This document shows, in pieces, positions 53,166-64,000 of a stretch of DNA of 64,000 nucleotides. The stretch covers positions 9,468,624-9,532,623 of the forward strand of contig NC_016134.3 of NCBI RefSeq assembly GCF_000005505.3, read 5' to 3'. The notes under the pieces were generated by a model. It ran no database searches, was not told the DNA's origin, and saw only the letters and a list, made by a program, of their open reading frames with translations. Position 1 is the first letter of the stretch; every line of letters starts with the position of its first letter. Source of the DNA: Brachypodium distachyon (taxonomy: Eukaryota; Streptophyta; Magnoliopsida; Poales; Poaceae). The translations under genes and the position numbers were made by a program.

Positions 53166-56100
53166 ATGGGCCGTGCTTGGATGTACGAGGACATGTTACG
53201 TGTTGAGTGGATAGAGCGGCTGAAGACTTTTGTCGATGCCGGCGTGGAAGATGTGCATAGGAAAGGGGGTGATTAGATGTGTTGTCCCTATGTGAGATGT
53301 CGGAACAGCAAGCTGTACGAGCCAGAGGATGTCGAGATGCACTTGCTCATGCAGGGATTTGTGTCAGGTTATTCAAGGTGGACTTCTCACGGGGAGGATG
53401 GCATTGAAGTCGATGACGACATTGCGATGGAAAACATGGAGTCTGACGACCAGCCTGGGGAAGAAGCATACCGTGGCCTGGATCCAGTACAGGACGTTCC
53501 AACCGGTAGGATGGTTGAAATGCTGGACGATCAGCATCTGCTGAATCAGTTGGATGACCCCGAGGATGAGAGGGTGTCCCGTAAGTTCAAGAAGCTGAGG
53601 GAGGATGCCGAGACACCGTTATATGAAAATGCCGGCGTGGATAAGAGTGTGCTAGAAGTAACGCTCGAGCTTTTGCGTATAAAGGCAAAATACAACATCG
53701 TGGACTCGGGATTCATGGAGATTCTGAGTTACCTACGTACGGTACTTCCTCCGGGCAACAAGTTGGCTAAGAGCACGTACGAGGCGAAGAAAGTTACATG
53801 CCCACTCGGGTTAGAGGTCATCAGATACCATGCTTGTCTGCTGGACTGCATCATATATAAGGGCGACTACAAAGACATGCACAGCTGTCCAGTATGCAAA
53901 ACATCCCGATACAGGAAGAAACACCCCAATCCTGACGGCGGCGAGGAGGAAGAATTGAAGCGTGGTGCGGCGGCAAAGACGGTCTGGTATCTCCCTTGTG
54001 GCACTAGGCTGGAGCGTTGGTTCCAGAACGAGAAGGAGGCCAGGTGGTTCATCTACCACGACGCGACTCAGGCGGATATCGATCCTGAGGGCGTGTACCG
54101 CAACGATGATGGAGTCCTCAGACACCCCGCAGATGCGGCTCAATGGAGGACTCTGGATGACGAATTCCCCGAGTTTGCAGCAGAGCGTAGGAACATCAGG
54201 TTCGGGATGAGTACGGACGGGATCAATCCGTTCGGAAACTTGAGCAGCAAACACAGCACATGGCCGGTGATCCTGTTCATATACAACCTCCCCCCGTGGC
54301 TTGTCATGAAGAGGAAGTACATCCACCTACCAATGCTCATACAGGGCCCTAAGCAGCCTGGAGCTGATCTGAACGTGTATCTAGAACTGCTAAAGGATGA
54401 GCTCAAGGAGCTTTGGGAGAAGGGTTGAAAGGTTTGGGACGCTCATAAGAAGGAGGAGTTCACCCTTCGAGCAGCTCTCCTGACATGTGTGCATGACTAC
54501 CCGGCGAACGGGAACTCATCGTGCCAATCAACACATGGGTACAAAGCGTGCACAAAGTGCGGGGACGAGACAGACGAGTTGTTCCTACCAGAATCAAAAA
54601 AGATTGTGTACATGGGACACCGTAAGTGGCTAGAGATCAAGGAACCGTGGAGGGATGATAAGAAAAACTTCAACGGGAGGGCAGAGAGGCGGCACAAACC
54701 GAGGGAGCTGACTGGACACGAAGTATACGAAATTGTCAGGGACCTCGAAGTCGTGGCCAGGAAAGCACAGCCGGCTGCAGGTCCAGATGGTGGCGACCTT
54801 ACGTACAAGAGGAGGTCCGTGTTCTGGGACTTGCCTTACTGGAGGTTCTTACAGAGCCGTCACACCATAGACGTCATGCATGTCGAGAAGAACGTGTGCG
54901 ACTGCCTGTTGGGCTTGATACCACACGGACAAGTCAAAAGATGGACCAAAGGCACGGAAGGACCTGCAGTGGATGGGGATAAGAGAGAAGCTGTGGCCGA
55001 TAGAGGAAGAGGCGCTGCAGGAAAACAAGGATGTGAACGCACGATATATACGCGATGCAAACCTGCATGTTACAGTCTGAGCAAAGCCGAGCTGCATAGA
55101 ATGTGTGAGTGTCTCCATGGCATCAAAGTTCCATCGAACTACTCATCCGGCATCAAGAAACTCGTTGACATGAAGAGCCATAAGCTGGTTGGCATGAAGT
55201 CTCATGACTGCCACATGATTCTCACGCAGCTACTTCCGGTTGCAATAAGAGGCTGCATGGAGCCATGGGTGAGAGAGACGGTCATGAAGCTCTATGACTT
55301 CTTCGACACGATCAGCCAGAAGTCCATCACGATGGACCGTTGCCTGCAACTGAGGGACGCAATGGTACTGATATTGTGCGAATGTGAGATGTTCTTTCCC
55401 CCAACGTTCTTCGACATTATGGTCCATCTGATGGTCCACGTCGCCGATGAGATCTTGTTGTTAGGGCCATCGTTCCTGCACAACATGTTTGGGCCCGAAC
55501 GATACAACAGGGTGCTGAAGCGATATGTTCATAATAGAGGACGTCCCGAAGGAAGCATCATGGAAGGCTATCATGCAGAAGAGTGCGTTGAGTTCTGCAC
55601 TGATTGGTTGGCGGACCGCAAACCCATAGGGGTCCCCGAATCACGACATAAGGGGAAGCTAGAAGGTGAAGGTGGGCTTGGCCGGAAGGAGCTTGATGTG
55701 CATGCCCGCCAAAGAATGGACGACTTTATAAGAGCACACACAATGGTGCTGCAACTCACGCCAGAGGTCGAGTCGTTCATCGACATGCACATCGAAGAAC
55801 TTCGAAACCTCAACCCTAACAGGAATGATGATTGGATCCAGCGAAAACACAATTCTACATTCGCCATGTGGCTCAAGGATCTTTGGTATCCGAAGGCTGC
55901 GGTGAATGAAGATGAGAAGATTGTCTAGAAGTTGTCACGGCTTCCCGACCGCAACGTCGTGACATACCAGTCGTGCGCAATGAATGGGTATACGTACTAC
56001 ACCAAGGCTCAAGACCGTAAGAGCACGTACCAAAACAACGGTATAGTGCTCGTAGCAGCGAAGGCCAGACTGAAGCGTACTACGGGAGGTCGAAGAGATC

Positions 56101-56541
56101 TGGGAGCTTAACTACACCTTCACCACCATCGCCATGTTTCGCATCAGATGGGCACGCGATGTTAGGCATGAAGATCATTGGTTCACAACAATGATTCTGC
56201 CAAAAGAGATTCCCCGTCATCAGGTGAACGTCAAAAGAATCTCGGCACTGCATGAACCATGGCAGTTTGCTTCCAAATGCAAACAAGTCTTCTTCGTAGA
56301 AGACCCGATAGCGAAAAACCGCGTAGTCATGAGGAGATGTAAAAGGAGCCTTGTTGGGGTCGACGAAGTAACTTCACAACAAGACTATGAAGGTTTTTCC
56401 GATCCCACGACCAGGAAAGAAGAAGAGGTGGCAAGACGGACGATCCAGACAAGAAAAAAATCAAAATTACCCACACAAGAAGGCGCCTACGCCAGAAGCA
56501 GAAAACAACAAAGAAGAAAGACAAGATTGTCCAAATTTTAA
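53166..56541 (+). pseudogene. TNP2 (CACTA TNPD) transposase
   Basis: Start chosen at 53166 (MGRAWMYEDMLRVEWIERLK), the usual N-terminus of the transposase-associated domain, just after an acceptor (TTGTGTTGTAG). Then comes CCPYVRCRNSKLYEPEDVE...HLLMQGF, followed by the Transposase_21/tnp2 core: SYLRTVLPPGNKLAKSTYE, CLLDCIIYKGDYKDMHSC, STDGINPFGNLSSKHSTWPV (acidic catalytic region), TCVHDYPANGNSSCQSTHGY, HTIDVMHVEKNVCDCLLG, SHDCHMILTQLLPVAIRG, and a C-terminal domain with WARDVRHEDHWFTT. In-frame stops: TAG 53274-53276, TGA 54426-54428, TAG 55926-55928. Frameshifts near 56062 and 56089. Otherwise the frame is continuous, about 1125 codons, a normal length. The intact enzyme binds and cuts CACTA ends. 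Confidence 0.9.
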
Positions 56542-57425
56542 GCCCGCCTGGGTCAACTAGGCTGTTTAGGTTCGGGCCCAGCCAGGCGAACCCGGGAGCA
56601 GCCTACTACCTATTAGGTTAGAGCGGACCCGGGCCCACGGGGCATTATCCGAGCCCACAAAGAACAGTACAAGCACCGGGCCCACAGGCCAGGCGAGGAG
56701 CACAGGAGACAGGCGAGAGGATTAATCGGATGCTAATGGGAGAAGGGAGGAAAGCCTTATATGCTGGTCGAACCGCTCGTAAACTAGCGAGGTGGGACTA
56801 AACTCCCACCTCGCCTCGCGCAGAGCCCGCAGAAGGACACCAGTGGTGGTTATTACAAGGAAAACCGCCACTGGAAGGGGACCGGTGGCGGTGATTTCCG
56901 TGAAACCCGCCACTGTTGCGTGCTACCAGAAAAGGAGACGAAAAAGTTTTTTAACTCGCCCGGTCAACTAGGCTATTTCAGGTTCGGGCCCAGCCAGGCG
57001 AGAACCCGGGAGCTGCCTACTACCTGCTAGGCCAGAAGAGCACGGGCCCACAGGGCTATAATCCGAGCCCACCAGTGCACACACAGGGTACCGGGCCCAC
57101 AGGCCAGGCGAACGGGAGTAGAGGAGAGAGCGGCATTTGATTTTATTCAGAATCTGAAAAGGTAAGGGGAGGAAGCTATTTATGCTGGTCGGACCGCTCG
57201 TAAACTAGCAAGGTGGGACTAAACTCCCACCTCGCCTCGCGCGGCAGCCCGCAGAGGGGGTACCAGTGGCGGTGATTACACGTAAACCCGCCACCGGAAA
57301 CATCCACCAGTGGCGGTGATTTCGCTGAAACCCGCCACTGGTGAGTGCTACAAGACTTGGGATTTCCCAAATCTTCTCCAAATCACCAGTGGCGGTTATT
57401 TTCCTGAAACCCGCCACTGGTAATG
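56542..57425. repeat. Internal subterminal-type array after TNP2
   Basis: Two related blocks (56560-56930 and 56960-57425) each carry CGGGCCCA-rich sequence, then TGCTGGTCG(G/A)ACCGCTCG, AACTAGC(G/A)AGGTGGGACT and CAGTGGCGGT/CCGCCACTGG repeats. The AACTAGCGAGGTGGGACTAAA string also occurs in the 5' array (about 52070 and 52325). The element therefore contains end-like DNA in its middle. Confidence 0.8.
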
Positions 57426-58065
57426 ATTTCAGAATGCACTATTATAATCCTATTATATTCTTTGCGTTCCCAAAAAATATAGCAGTTGTACTTTTGGTTG
57501 TATAGTAATATTGTTTGTTCCCAATACAAGTTTTAGACATTAGTTCATAGTATTTCATACAAATTTCTGTGACTATGTCTGGCTTAGGTGCTAGTTTAAT
57601 TCCATAAAATTCAATTTTCATCAAAATGAGCTGAAACTTGGCATGGGAAAACCTCTCAGTCCAATGAATCCACATGGAAAAAATCAAGCCCAAAGTTGTT
57701 ATAATGTTACCATTTGGAAGTTGGCTTAGAAGGTATCAGAGATATCTACCTACATGATCCCAATATGTTATTCTTATGAGCTTCATTTTGAATTTTGACA
57801 CCAAACTTCATATACAGGTATATTGTTGTGTGAGCAGCCTCCATGCCAAATATCAGACCATTCTGAGCAATTTTGTAATTTATAACAATTTTTAACCATA
57901 GTAAACACTACAAAAGCATAAGTATTTGAATTTCACAATGTATTTAGCATTGAAATCTTTAGTGAGACAAGAAATAATTATTATACACTTGAAAGTACAG
58001 ATGCCATAATTTTCAAAGAGACACAGAATATAATAAGAATATAATATTAGAGCCAAAATAATAAC
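57426..58065. other. AT-rich CACTA interior, no gene
   Basis: 640 AT-rich bases without coding potential between the two internal arrays. The texture resembles the AT-rich interior of the non-autonomous CACTA at 34755-36767. Confidence 0.5.
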
Positions 58066-58306
58066 GAGTGGCGGGTATATGCAATACCACCGCCACTGGT
58101 GCGTGGAACAGGGATGTGGTTAACCCTCACTCCTATTCCAATTACCAGTGGCGGGGTTTCCACATACCCGCCACTGGTGGGTCACCAATGGCGGGTATCC
58201 GAAAATACCCGCCATCGGTGGTCTCCAGCACCGGTAACCCTAGGAAGGGTCTCCAGTGGCAGGTATCCACGGAATACCCGCCACTGGAGACCCTTCCTAT
58301 ATATAT
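58066..58306 (+). promoter_or_regulatory. Internal repeat array plus TATA box, second CACTA gene
   Basis: Repeats GAGTGGCGGGTAT/ACCGCCACTGGTG in alternating orientation (58066-58290) end in TTCCTATATATAT (TATA 58298-58306). The ATG of the second gene follows at 58454. The layout copies that of the TNP2 promoter at 52448. Confidence 0.65.
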
Positions 58307-58453
58307 TACAGGGCGAGACTTCCCGAAATTTTTGTATCCGAGACGCGCGTCTTTCTCACAGACCAGCAGCGCTCATCCCTGAAACCATAAGCGAAGCCCT
58401 GCCCAAATCCGCCGCCGCCGCCGCCAGAGCCGCCGCCCTTCCCCGCCGCCGCC

Positions 58454-61400
58454 ATGTCGCAGAACGACAAATCCGGGGCCGGGGGGTCGCCGCGGACGAC
58501 GAGGAGCGGGAAGCCCCTCGTCCCGCAGGACCCCCTGCCGGCCGCCGGACCGGCCTTGCCGTCGCCCGGCCCGCATCGCCGGGGGCGTGGCCGGGCCGCC
58601 TCGACACCGCCGCCTCCACCCCGGCCACCTCCGCCCCGGCCACCCCGGCCCCGCGGGCCCCCTCTGCCCCGGCACCCTCTGCCCCGACCGCCCTGGCCCC
58701 CTCTGCCCCGGCCACCTCCGCTCCGGCGACGGTATGGCCTCTCCTCCCTCGCTGTTAATTAGTGTTAGGGTTTATAATGTTTGAAATTTGAAGTTAATTA
58801 GGCTTTTAAATGTTTAGTTTAAGCTATTTAGGGTTTAAATTAATCTTGATGTTTATGTTTAGTTCTAGTTACTTAGGATTTTTAATGTTTAGTTCTAGCT
58901 ATTTAGGGTTTAAATTAATCTTGATATTTATGTTTAGTTCTAGTTACTTAGGATTTTTAATGTTTAGTTCTAGCTATTTAGGGTTTAAATCTTGCTGTTT
59001 ATGTTTTTTTCTAGTTACTTAGGCTTTTTAATGTTTAGTTCTAGCTATGTGGTTGCTGTTTATGTTCATTATTACTGCTCTTGGTGCAAAGATTGATACA
59101 TGGATGTGATCCCGACCATCGTGTCGGTTGATATGAGGAATGTGGGCCCGGCCATTGTGCCGGGTCCTTGAGAAGGGTCCGGCCATCGTGCCGAGGGGGT
59201 ATATGTGGGTGGGAGTTTTTTTTATGCAGGTATAACATTCGGGTAGACTCATTTGTTGTTTTACAGCAATGGGCATGCCGAAATTTTCTTGTTTTACAGC
59301 ATAGGTAGCGAATTTTTCTGTTTTTTTAAATTACTTTTATAAGTGTTGGATAGGAACCTCAGGCTCGCGTTGTAGTGGTGCCTGAGCAGCCACCGGTTGT
59401 GGAGGGACAAGTCGAAAAAGAAGCGGGGGCATCTTCCTCGGGCTCGGAAATTGCCATGAGCGAAGAAGGATCCGAGGAGCAGCTGTTCCTTGAAGAAGCC
59501 GAGGGGCAGCTGCTCCTTGAAGAAGCAGCTCACGAGGAAGGAGCCCAGGGTGCGACGTCTCAGACTACTCAGTCGAAGTCCAAGCGGGGGGCAAACAAGG
59601 TGCCGACGGAGTCGTGGGTCGTCATCAAGCTGAGCAAAGAAAACTACCCGGAGGAACCGGTGGAGGCCGCAGAAAGATTCTCCAACACATGCAACGCCAT
59701 CGTACGGGTACGCGCTCGGATCTATCAAAGATGGAGCGACGTCCCGGAAGCTGTGAAGCAGGACTGTTACGAGGTGGCATGGAAGCGGTTCGTGCCTGCC
59801 AATGATGAGATCAGGAGACGGTTGGAGTGGCGGATGCATCAAGTCATGAGGAAGGGCCAGAGCACGTGGCAATATAACTGCCGAAAGCTCATCGGCAAAG
59901 ACTGGAAGACAGAGGTGAACAAGCACTGGAAGGGGATCTCGGAGGAGGACTGGGAGAGGTTCAAGGAGTGGGTCAGGTCAAATGAATTCAAGGCCAGCCA
60001 AAAATGGTACAAGGAACTTCGTGAGAAAAGGCCCTTCGACCACCGCCTCGGCAGTTGTGGACGCCCCGGAAAGGAGAAGGTGTGGGCGAAGGAGGACGCC
60101 GCATTGGACCAAGCCGGTATACAGCCGAGGGTCCCAACTTTGCTTCGCGGTGAGCGCTCCAGCAAATGGATGTGGTCATCCATGACCGCAAATCAGTGGG
60201 CAGGCCTGGAGCCAATGTCAAGGAAGCAAGAGGCTGCACTCATAAGGCCTCGTCCTGACATCTTCTTTTATCGGTTGGGCTTCTTATACTCACATATAAC
60301 ATTAACACCGAGCATGTTGTTTTTTGTATACAGGGTGCAATGGCAGAGTGGGAGTCGGATGGCTCCCACTCGTCTATCAACCAACAGTGGGATGATGCCA
60401 TCAGCTATGCTCTGCAACGAAACGAGCACGGGGGTCATATGCGAGGTGTCGGTTCCGAACCCTTTCGCAGGCAGATGGTGAAAGAGCAAGGTTTCCGCAA
60501 ACGCAGAAGGGCGTCCAGCAAAGAACAGAGCTCAAAGGAATTAGATGAGAAGATCCGAGTGTTGGCAAGGGAGGAGCTTAGGAAGCTCATGCGGCTTGCA
60601 AGGGACCAGCGTGACGTCGACAACTTCATCGATCACGGTGTTTTCCTGCCGGCGCCCATCCAACCAACCCCAACCACACCGGATCTGTCCCCGCTACCCA
60701 ATAAGAGCACCTCATGCTCCAGCACCGAGTGCCAGCTTCACCTGATTGGGCCACCCGACGAGAACCTCACGGTAAGCATCTTCCCGCGCTACGAAAAATT
60801 GTGAAATACCACTATCATGCCCCAATCTATTAATGATGTTGCCATGTTTGTCATGCGCAGAAAGGTGTCAAATGCCGGCTACACATGCCGACGGTGGGGA
60901 ATCCTCTGGGCGTGCGCGGGTTGTTGATGCCGCGTACGGCCGTGGTGCACCACGTGACCCTGCGAGACGACATGGTCAGAGTGCAGGTGGACTCCGTGCT
61001 CAAGGGCTTCAAGGACGAACCGGTCCCTTATCCTCCGCACGAAGAGGCGATGACCCTAAGGGATTGCGTCAACTCCTACCTCATCTGGCCTAGGAGGTTG
61101 GTGGTCCTCGCTACGGAGCCGTCTCCATCTCCGTCGCCCCGCCTCGGTCCGTCTTCACCCGCCCGGCGCCTAACGTCTCCGTCACTGCTTGGCACCTCAC
61201 CCGGTCCTTTGGACTACGAGCCCGCGGAACGATACTTCTCACCTGCGGCAGAAGGCAGCGACGACAATGCAGGCCAAAATCCTCCGTCGCCGCCCAAACC
61301 CGAAGCCTTGAAGCCATCCGCACCAAGACCCGTCCCTCGGAGAGCCGCAGCACAATCGGCCCTGTTGGAGCGCCGTCCAAGTGCCCCTGCTGGGATGCAG

Positions 61401-62712
61401 GTCCCCCAGAAACCGGACAGTTCCGATTTCCTGAGACGCAGGAAAAACAAAAGGGGGACAGACGGCAAGGCAAGCAAGGGCTCCTCCAAGGAGGGGAAAG
61501 AGTCGTCTTGTACTGGAAGACAACCAAAGAGAGTGTCGCATACAGAAGGGATTTGGGAAGAGCGACCAGACATTCTGAAGATGCCCACCCACCGCCGTGT
61601 TGGAGATAGATTGCCTGATGGGTCTTATTTCGTGAACAGGCGATTCTCCCAATTTTTGTTGTTCCATCCCAGACAACCGATGGTGTCCCAGGATGACCTG
61701 TATCGCCTGCCACGGGAGATGTAAGAGCTCCGTGAAAAATACATGAATGTGGCATCATCAGGCGCAGACCTCACAAATCTAGAAATCAGGGTTCGAGTGC
61801 CAAAACATTATTGCTTCTTCGACTCCAATACGAGGGAAATCCAGAAGGAAAATGATGTTAGCTTCGGCATTAACTTCCTCGACTTGTTTCACCTCTTCAA
61901 CCGCAAGTGCCTCGACAACGCCATATTAAGACTGTGGTGTGTACACTACACGAGGGAGGCCTATAGGGTGAAGCAATATGGAATAGCCATCACCGACCCC
62001 CTTCTCTTCAACGCCACTTTGCTTGGTCCTGACCCATTGTTGGCCAAAAGTAGAAGGTTGGCGATTGAATACCTCACTCAATTCATCTTGAAGCACAAAG
62101 ACTACTGTTTTGTATTGATATTGTACCATCTACGGTAAGTTGTTTTTAATTCGCGTGAATACATAAATCTTTTTCCGTCGGAAGACTTGCTTGTTATATT
62201 ATTTGGCTAATACAATGTGCGTTTTTTTGTGAAACAGCGGTCATTGGGTGACAATCGCCATCTGCCTCGATATGGGAGGGGTCACATATTTTGATCCACT
62301 AAGACGCAAGGGGAATGAACTACAACGCGACTTTGGGCCCATCAAATATGTCATTGACTCAGCCTATCGTGACGCGGTGAAATGGTACGGGATGACTGGC
62401 TTCAGCTGCAATCCTGACGCTCCCCTCAGGCACAATTTCAACTTCCCCTGCGAGCAATAGCCTGAAGGATCCGTCTACTGCAGCTACTACTGCGCGCACA
62501 CTATTCAGCAGATGATCAACGACTTCAAGCCGAAGGGGAAGAAGACCTTCGAAAAAGTGAGAAATTGGTTTCTGGCCAACGCCGAGTTAGGGCACAACTT
62601 TGAAATTCTCGTGTACGAGATCCAGAAGGACATCGGCGAAATCCTCAACAAGGAGGTCCTCAAATCGAGCGGGAATTACTACGGTGGCGGGATTGTCGCC
62701 AAAAGTGGCTAA
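58454..62712 (+). pseudogene. TNPA-like/Ulp1 protease gene of the CACTA
   Basis: Exon 1 58454-58731 (MSQNDKSGAGGSPRTTRSGK, then Pro/Ala repeats) probably holds an indel, since its phase does not fit exon 2. Exon 2 59363 to about 60273 carries the plant transposase Ptta/En/Spm-type region (ESWVVIKLSKENYPEEPVEA, RWSDVPEAVKQDCYEVAWKR, RKLIGKDWKTEVNKHWKG). Exon 3 60334-60771 has NEHGGHMRGVGSEPFRRQ. Exon 4 60861-62134 has a Ser/Pro-rich linker, RLPDGSYFVNRRFS and FLDLFHLFNRKCLDNAILRL. Exon 5 62238-62712 completes a C48 protease: His in GHWVTIAICL, Asp in TYFDPLR, Gln in FPCEQ, Cys in SVYCSYYCA. Stops TAA 61722-61724 and TAG 62458-62460 break it, the last just before the catalytic Cys. A DNA-binding plus protease fusion is known for grass CACTAs; the protease's role is unknown. 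Confidence 0.8.
58810..59045. repeat. 75-bp minisatellite in CACTA intron
   Basis: About three tandem units built from TGTTTAGTTCTAG(T/C)TA(C/T)TTAGG, alternating ...ATTTAGGGTTTAAATTAATC and ...ACTTAGGATTTTTAA halves; period 75 bases. Lies in intron 1 of the second CACTA gene. Confidence 0.8.
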
Positions 62713-62959
62713 ATTGTGTGGAATACTTTTATTTGTGGTTCATTCTTTCAAACACTTTGTATACACATGCATTTGACTTGAATGTTTAACTCGTGTGGAA
62801 CTTTGTAATATATTTGCTGCTATTTCTGTTTCTTTGGTGTTGTATATTGTGCTGCTGTATTCCTGGTATTATCTGTGCTGTGCTGTATTCCTGCTATTTC
62901 TGTGCTACAGGAATATTTATTTTTATAAATAATTCATTTTTTTTTTGGAAAAAAACAGT

Positions 62960-63320
62960 ACTAGTGGCGGTTAAAATCCACCGCCACTGAACAGATAGCA
63001 GTGGCGGTTAGACACCACCGCCACTGGAAAAGGTTGTAGTGGCGGTGGCCATAGACCGCCACTCGAAAATGTCCAGTGGCGGGTTCTTCGACCGCCGCTG
63101 ATGTACTCCACGCACTTTTCAGTTGGTGCCGGAGTGATTTACAGTGGCGGTTTGTGTGTCTTCGGTGGCGGGTATTTTACCTGCCATTGGTGATCTCGGC
63201 GTAGCAGTGGTGGGTATTTTACCCGCCACCGCAGCTAAAAACTCCCGGGACGCAGAGTTGGTGGCGGGCGTGATCACCGCCACCAACCCCATTTTTTGAC
63301 CGCCAGTGGAGGGTTTTTTT
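62960..63320. repeat. CACTA 3' subterminal repeat array
   Basis: AGTGGCGGTTAAAATCC, CACCGCCACTG and similar motifs in alternating orientation, ending at the terminus GGAGTAGTG. Some units have drifted (AGTGGTGGG, GGTGGCGGG), consistent with an old element. Confidence 0.85.
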
Positions 63321-63352
63321 GGAGTAGTGCGATCACATAGGTTGGGTTACCA

Positions 63353-64000
63353 CTATGGCACAACATTCATGGGTCTCAACCTCATGTCCCTCGATGCACT
63401 CTTTATCACATTATGTGATAGTCCCTTGGTAAAGGGATCTGCCAGGTTTTTCTCTGTTTGAACATATGTAACAGTTATCACTCCAGAGTTTTTCAATTTC
63501 CTGACAGACTGCACACATCTCCTCACGTGTTTTGATGACTTCGCGTTATCCTTCGAACTGTTTACTTTAGTAATAACCGTTTGATTATCACAGTTCATCA
63601 GAATAGCCGGCACTGGTTTTTCAACCATCGGCAAGTCCATCAAAAGATCTCTCAGCCACTCTGCCTCTAAGGTGGCTGTATCTAAAGCAGCAAGCTCTGC
63701 TTCCATAGTTGACCTCGTCAATATGGTCTGTTTGCAAAATCTCCATGATACACCACCACCACCAAGTATGAAGTCATACCCGGTTGTGGCGTAGAGATCA
63801 TCTACTTCAAAGATTCGATTCGAATCACAATATCCCTCAAGCACAGCTGGATGCCCTGAATAATGTATTCCATAACTCATCGTACCTTTTAGATAGCGCA
63901 ATATCCTTTCTAGTGCACACCAATGATCTATACCCGGGTTTGACGTGAACCTACTCAATTTGCTCACAGCAAAAGAGATATCAGGCCTCGTAGCGCTAGC
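63353..64000 (-). pseudogene. Ty1/copia RNase H, partial, 5' part beyond window
   Basis: The minus-strand frame enters from the right edge as ASATRPDISFAVSKLSRF and continues LERILRYLKGTMSYGIHYSG, GYCDSNR, STMEAELAALDTATLEAEWL, LMNCDNQTVITKVN and KNLADPFTKGL, ending MNVVP at 63353. These are the copia RNase H blocks; the first acidic residue (CDSN) and the EAE motif are kept. No stop is visible in this part, but the rest of pol is outside. The downstream 3' UTR and LTR lie across the CACTA at 51594-50826. Confidence 0.9.

Larger units (their letters stand above)
51595..63329 (+). mobile_element. CACTA (En/Spm) element, 11.7 kb, two-gene type
   Basis: Ends are CACTACTACAGAAAACCCC (51595) and, inverted, CACTACTCCAAAAAAACCC (63329). 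CGA flanks both sides (51592-51594 and 63330-63332), the 3-base target duplication. Subterminal arrays of CCAGTGGCGGT/ACCGCCACTGG occupy 51600-52440 and 62960-63320. Two genes lie inside on the plus strand: a TNP2 transposase (53166-56541) and a TNPA-like/Ulp1 gene (58454-62712). Each has its own TATA box after a repeat array. Several stops and frameshifts in both mean the element is no longer autonomous. It sits in a copia retrotransposon. Confidence 0.95.

Noticed and set aside
58356..58760. Several overlapping frames in the GC-rich start of the second CACTA gene
   Set aside because: Only the frame from ATG 58454 has a sensible N-terminus; others are composition artefacts.
51600..63320. Regularly spaced CCAGTGGCGG repeats considered as a CRISPR-like array
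   Set aside because: They alternate in orientation, have irregular spacers, lie at transposon ends, and the DNA is plant; they are CACTA subterminal repeats.
1..64000. tRNA, rRNA or snRNA genes
   Set aside because: No cloverleaf-like sequence with B-box GGTTCGAATCC or similar was noticed by eye; a tRNAscan or Infernal run would be needed to exclude them.

Overview
This is nuclear DNA of a grass (Poaceae), very probably from a repeat-rich genome. The evidence is CC-NBS-LRR (NLR) immune-receptor genes of monocot type, Stowaway MITEs with CTCCCTCC ends and TA duplications, plant L1-like LINEs with zf-RVT tails, Ty3/gypsy and Ty1/copia pieces, and CACTA (En/Spm) transposons with TNP2 and Ulp1-like genes. 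The sequence alone does not fix the genus. Nothing bacterial, viral or organellar was seen.

Layout. 1-6.4 kb: NLR-A, minus strand, broken and cut by the left edge, with its 5' non-coding module at 6.08-6.37 kb. 6.45-10.45 kb: a 5'-truncated LINE (A) joined to the 3' end of a gypsy element (antisense ORF, PPT, 3' LTR), followed by a CACTA remnant. 10.7-12.2 kb: a Pack-type TIR element carrying a DOG1-domain (TGA bZIP-like) gene fragment, inside a Stowaway MITE. 13.2-18.4 kb: NLR-B, almost complete, broken by one frameshift, with its 5' module. 18.9-22.5 kb: LINE B. 22.5-27.2 kb: unassigned sequence and a 1.5 kb higher-order tandem repeat. 27.2-31.2 kb: LINE C, interrupted by a CACTA remnant. 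31.2-32.5 kb: a long near-perfect hairpin. 34.8-36.8 kb: a complete non-autonomous CACTA with a GTG target duplication. 38-44.4 kb: relics of the NLR cluster (two more 5' modules, one of which looks like a locus whose NLR body was deleted), LINE D with clear target duplications, a GRAS gene fragment and LINE 3' tails. 44.6-45.5 kb: a two-exon Ulp1-like cysteine-protease gene with one stop. 46-51 kb: diverged repeats. 51.6-63.3 kb: an 11.7 kb CACTA element with a CGA target duplication, inserted into a copia element whose RNase H runs off the right edge.

How it fits together. The window reads as a decayed, expanding NLR cluster: two NLR bodies, four 5' modules and three copies of another flank segment show repeated local duplication and loss. 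Transposons then filled the spacers. No gene here looks fully functional. NLR-B (one missing base), LINE D (long uninterrupted ORF) and the Ulp1-like gene (one stop) are closest. All TE genes are degenerate, so any movement now would need proteins supplied from elsewhere in the genome.
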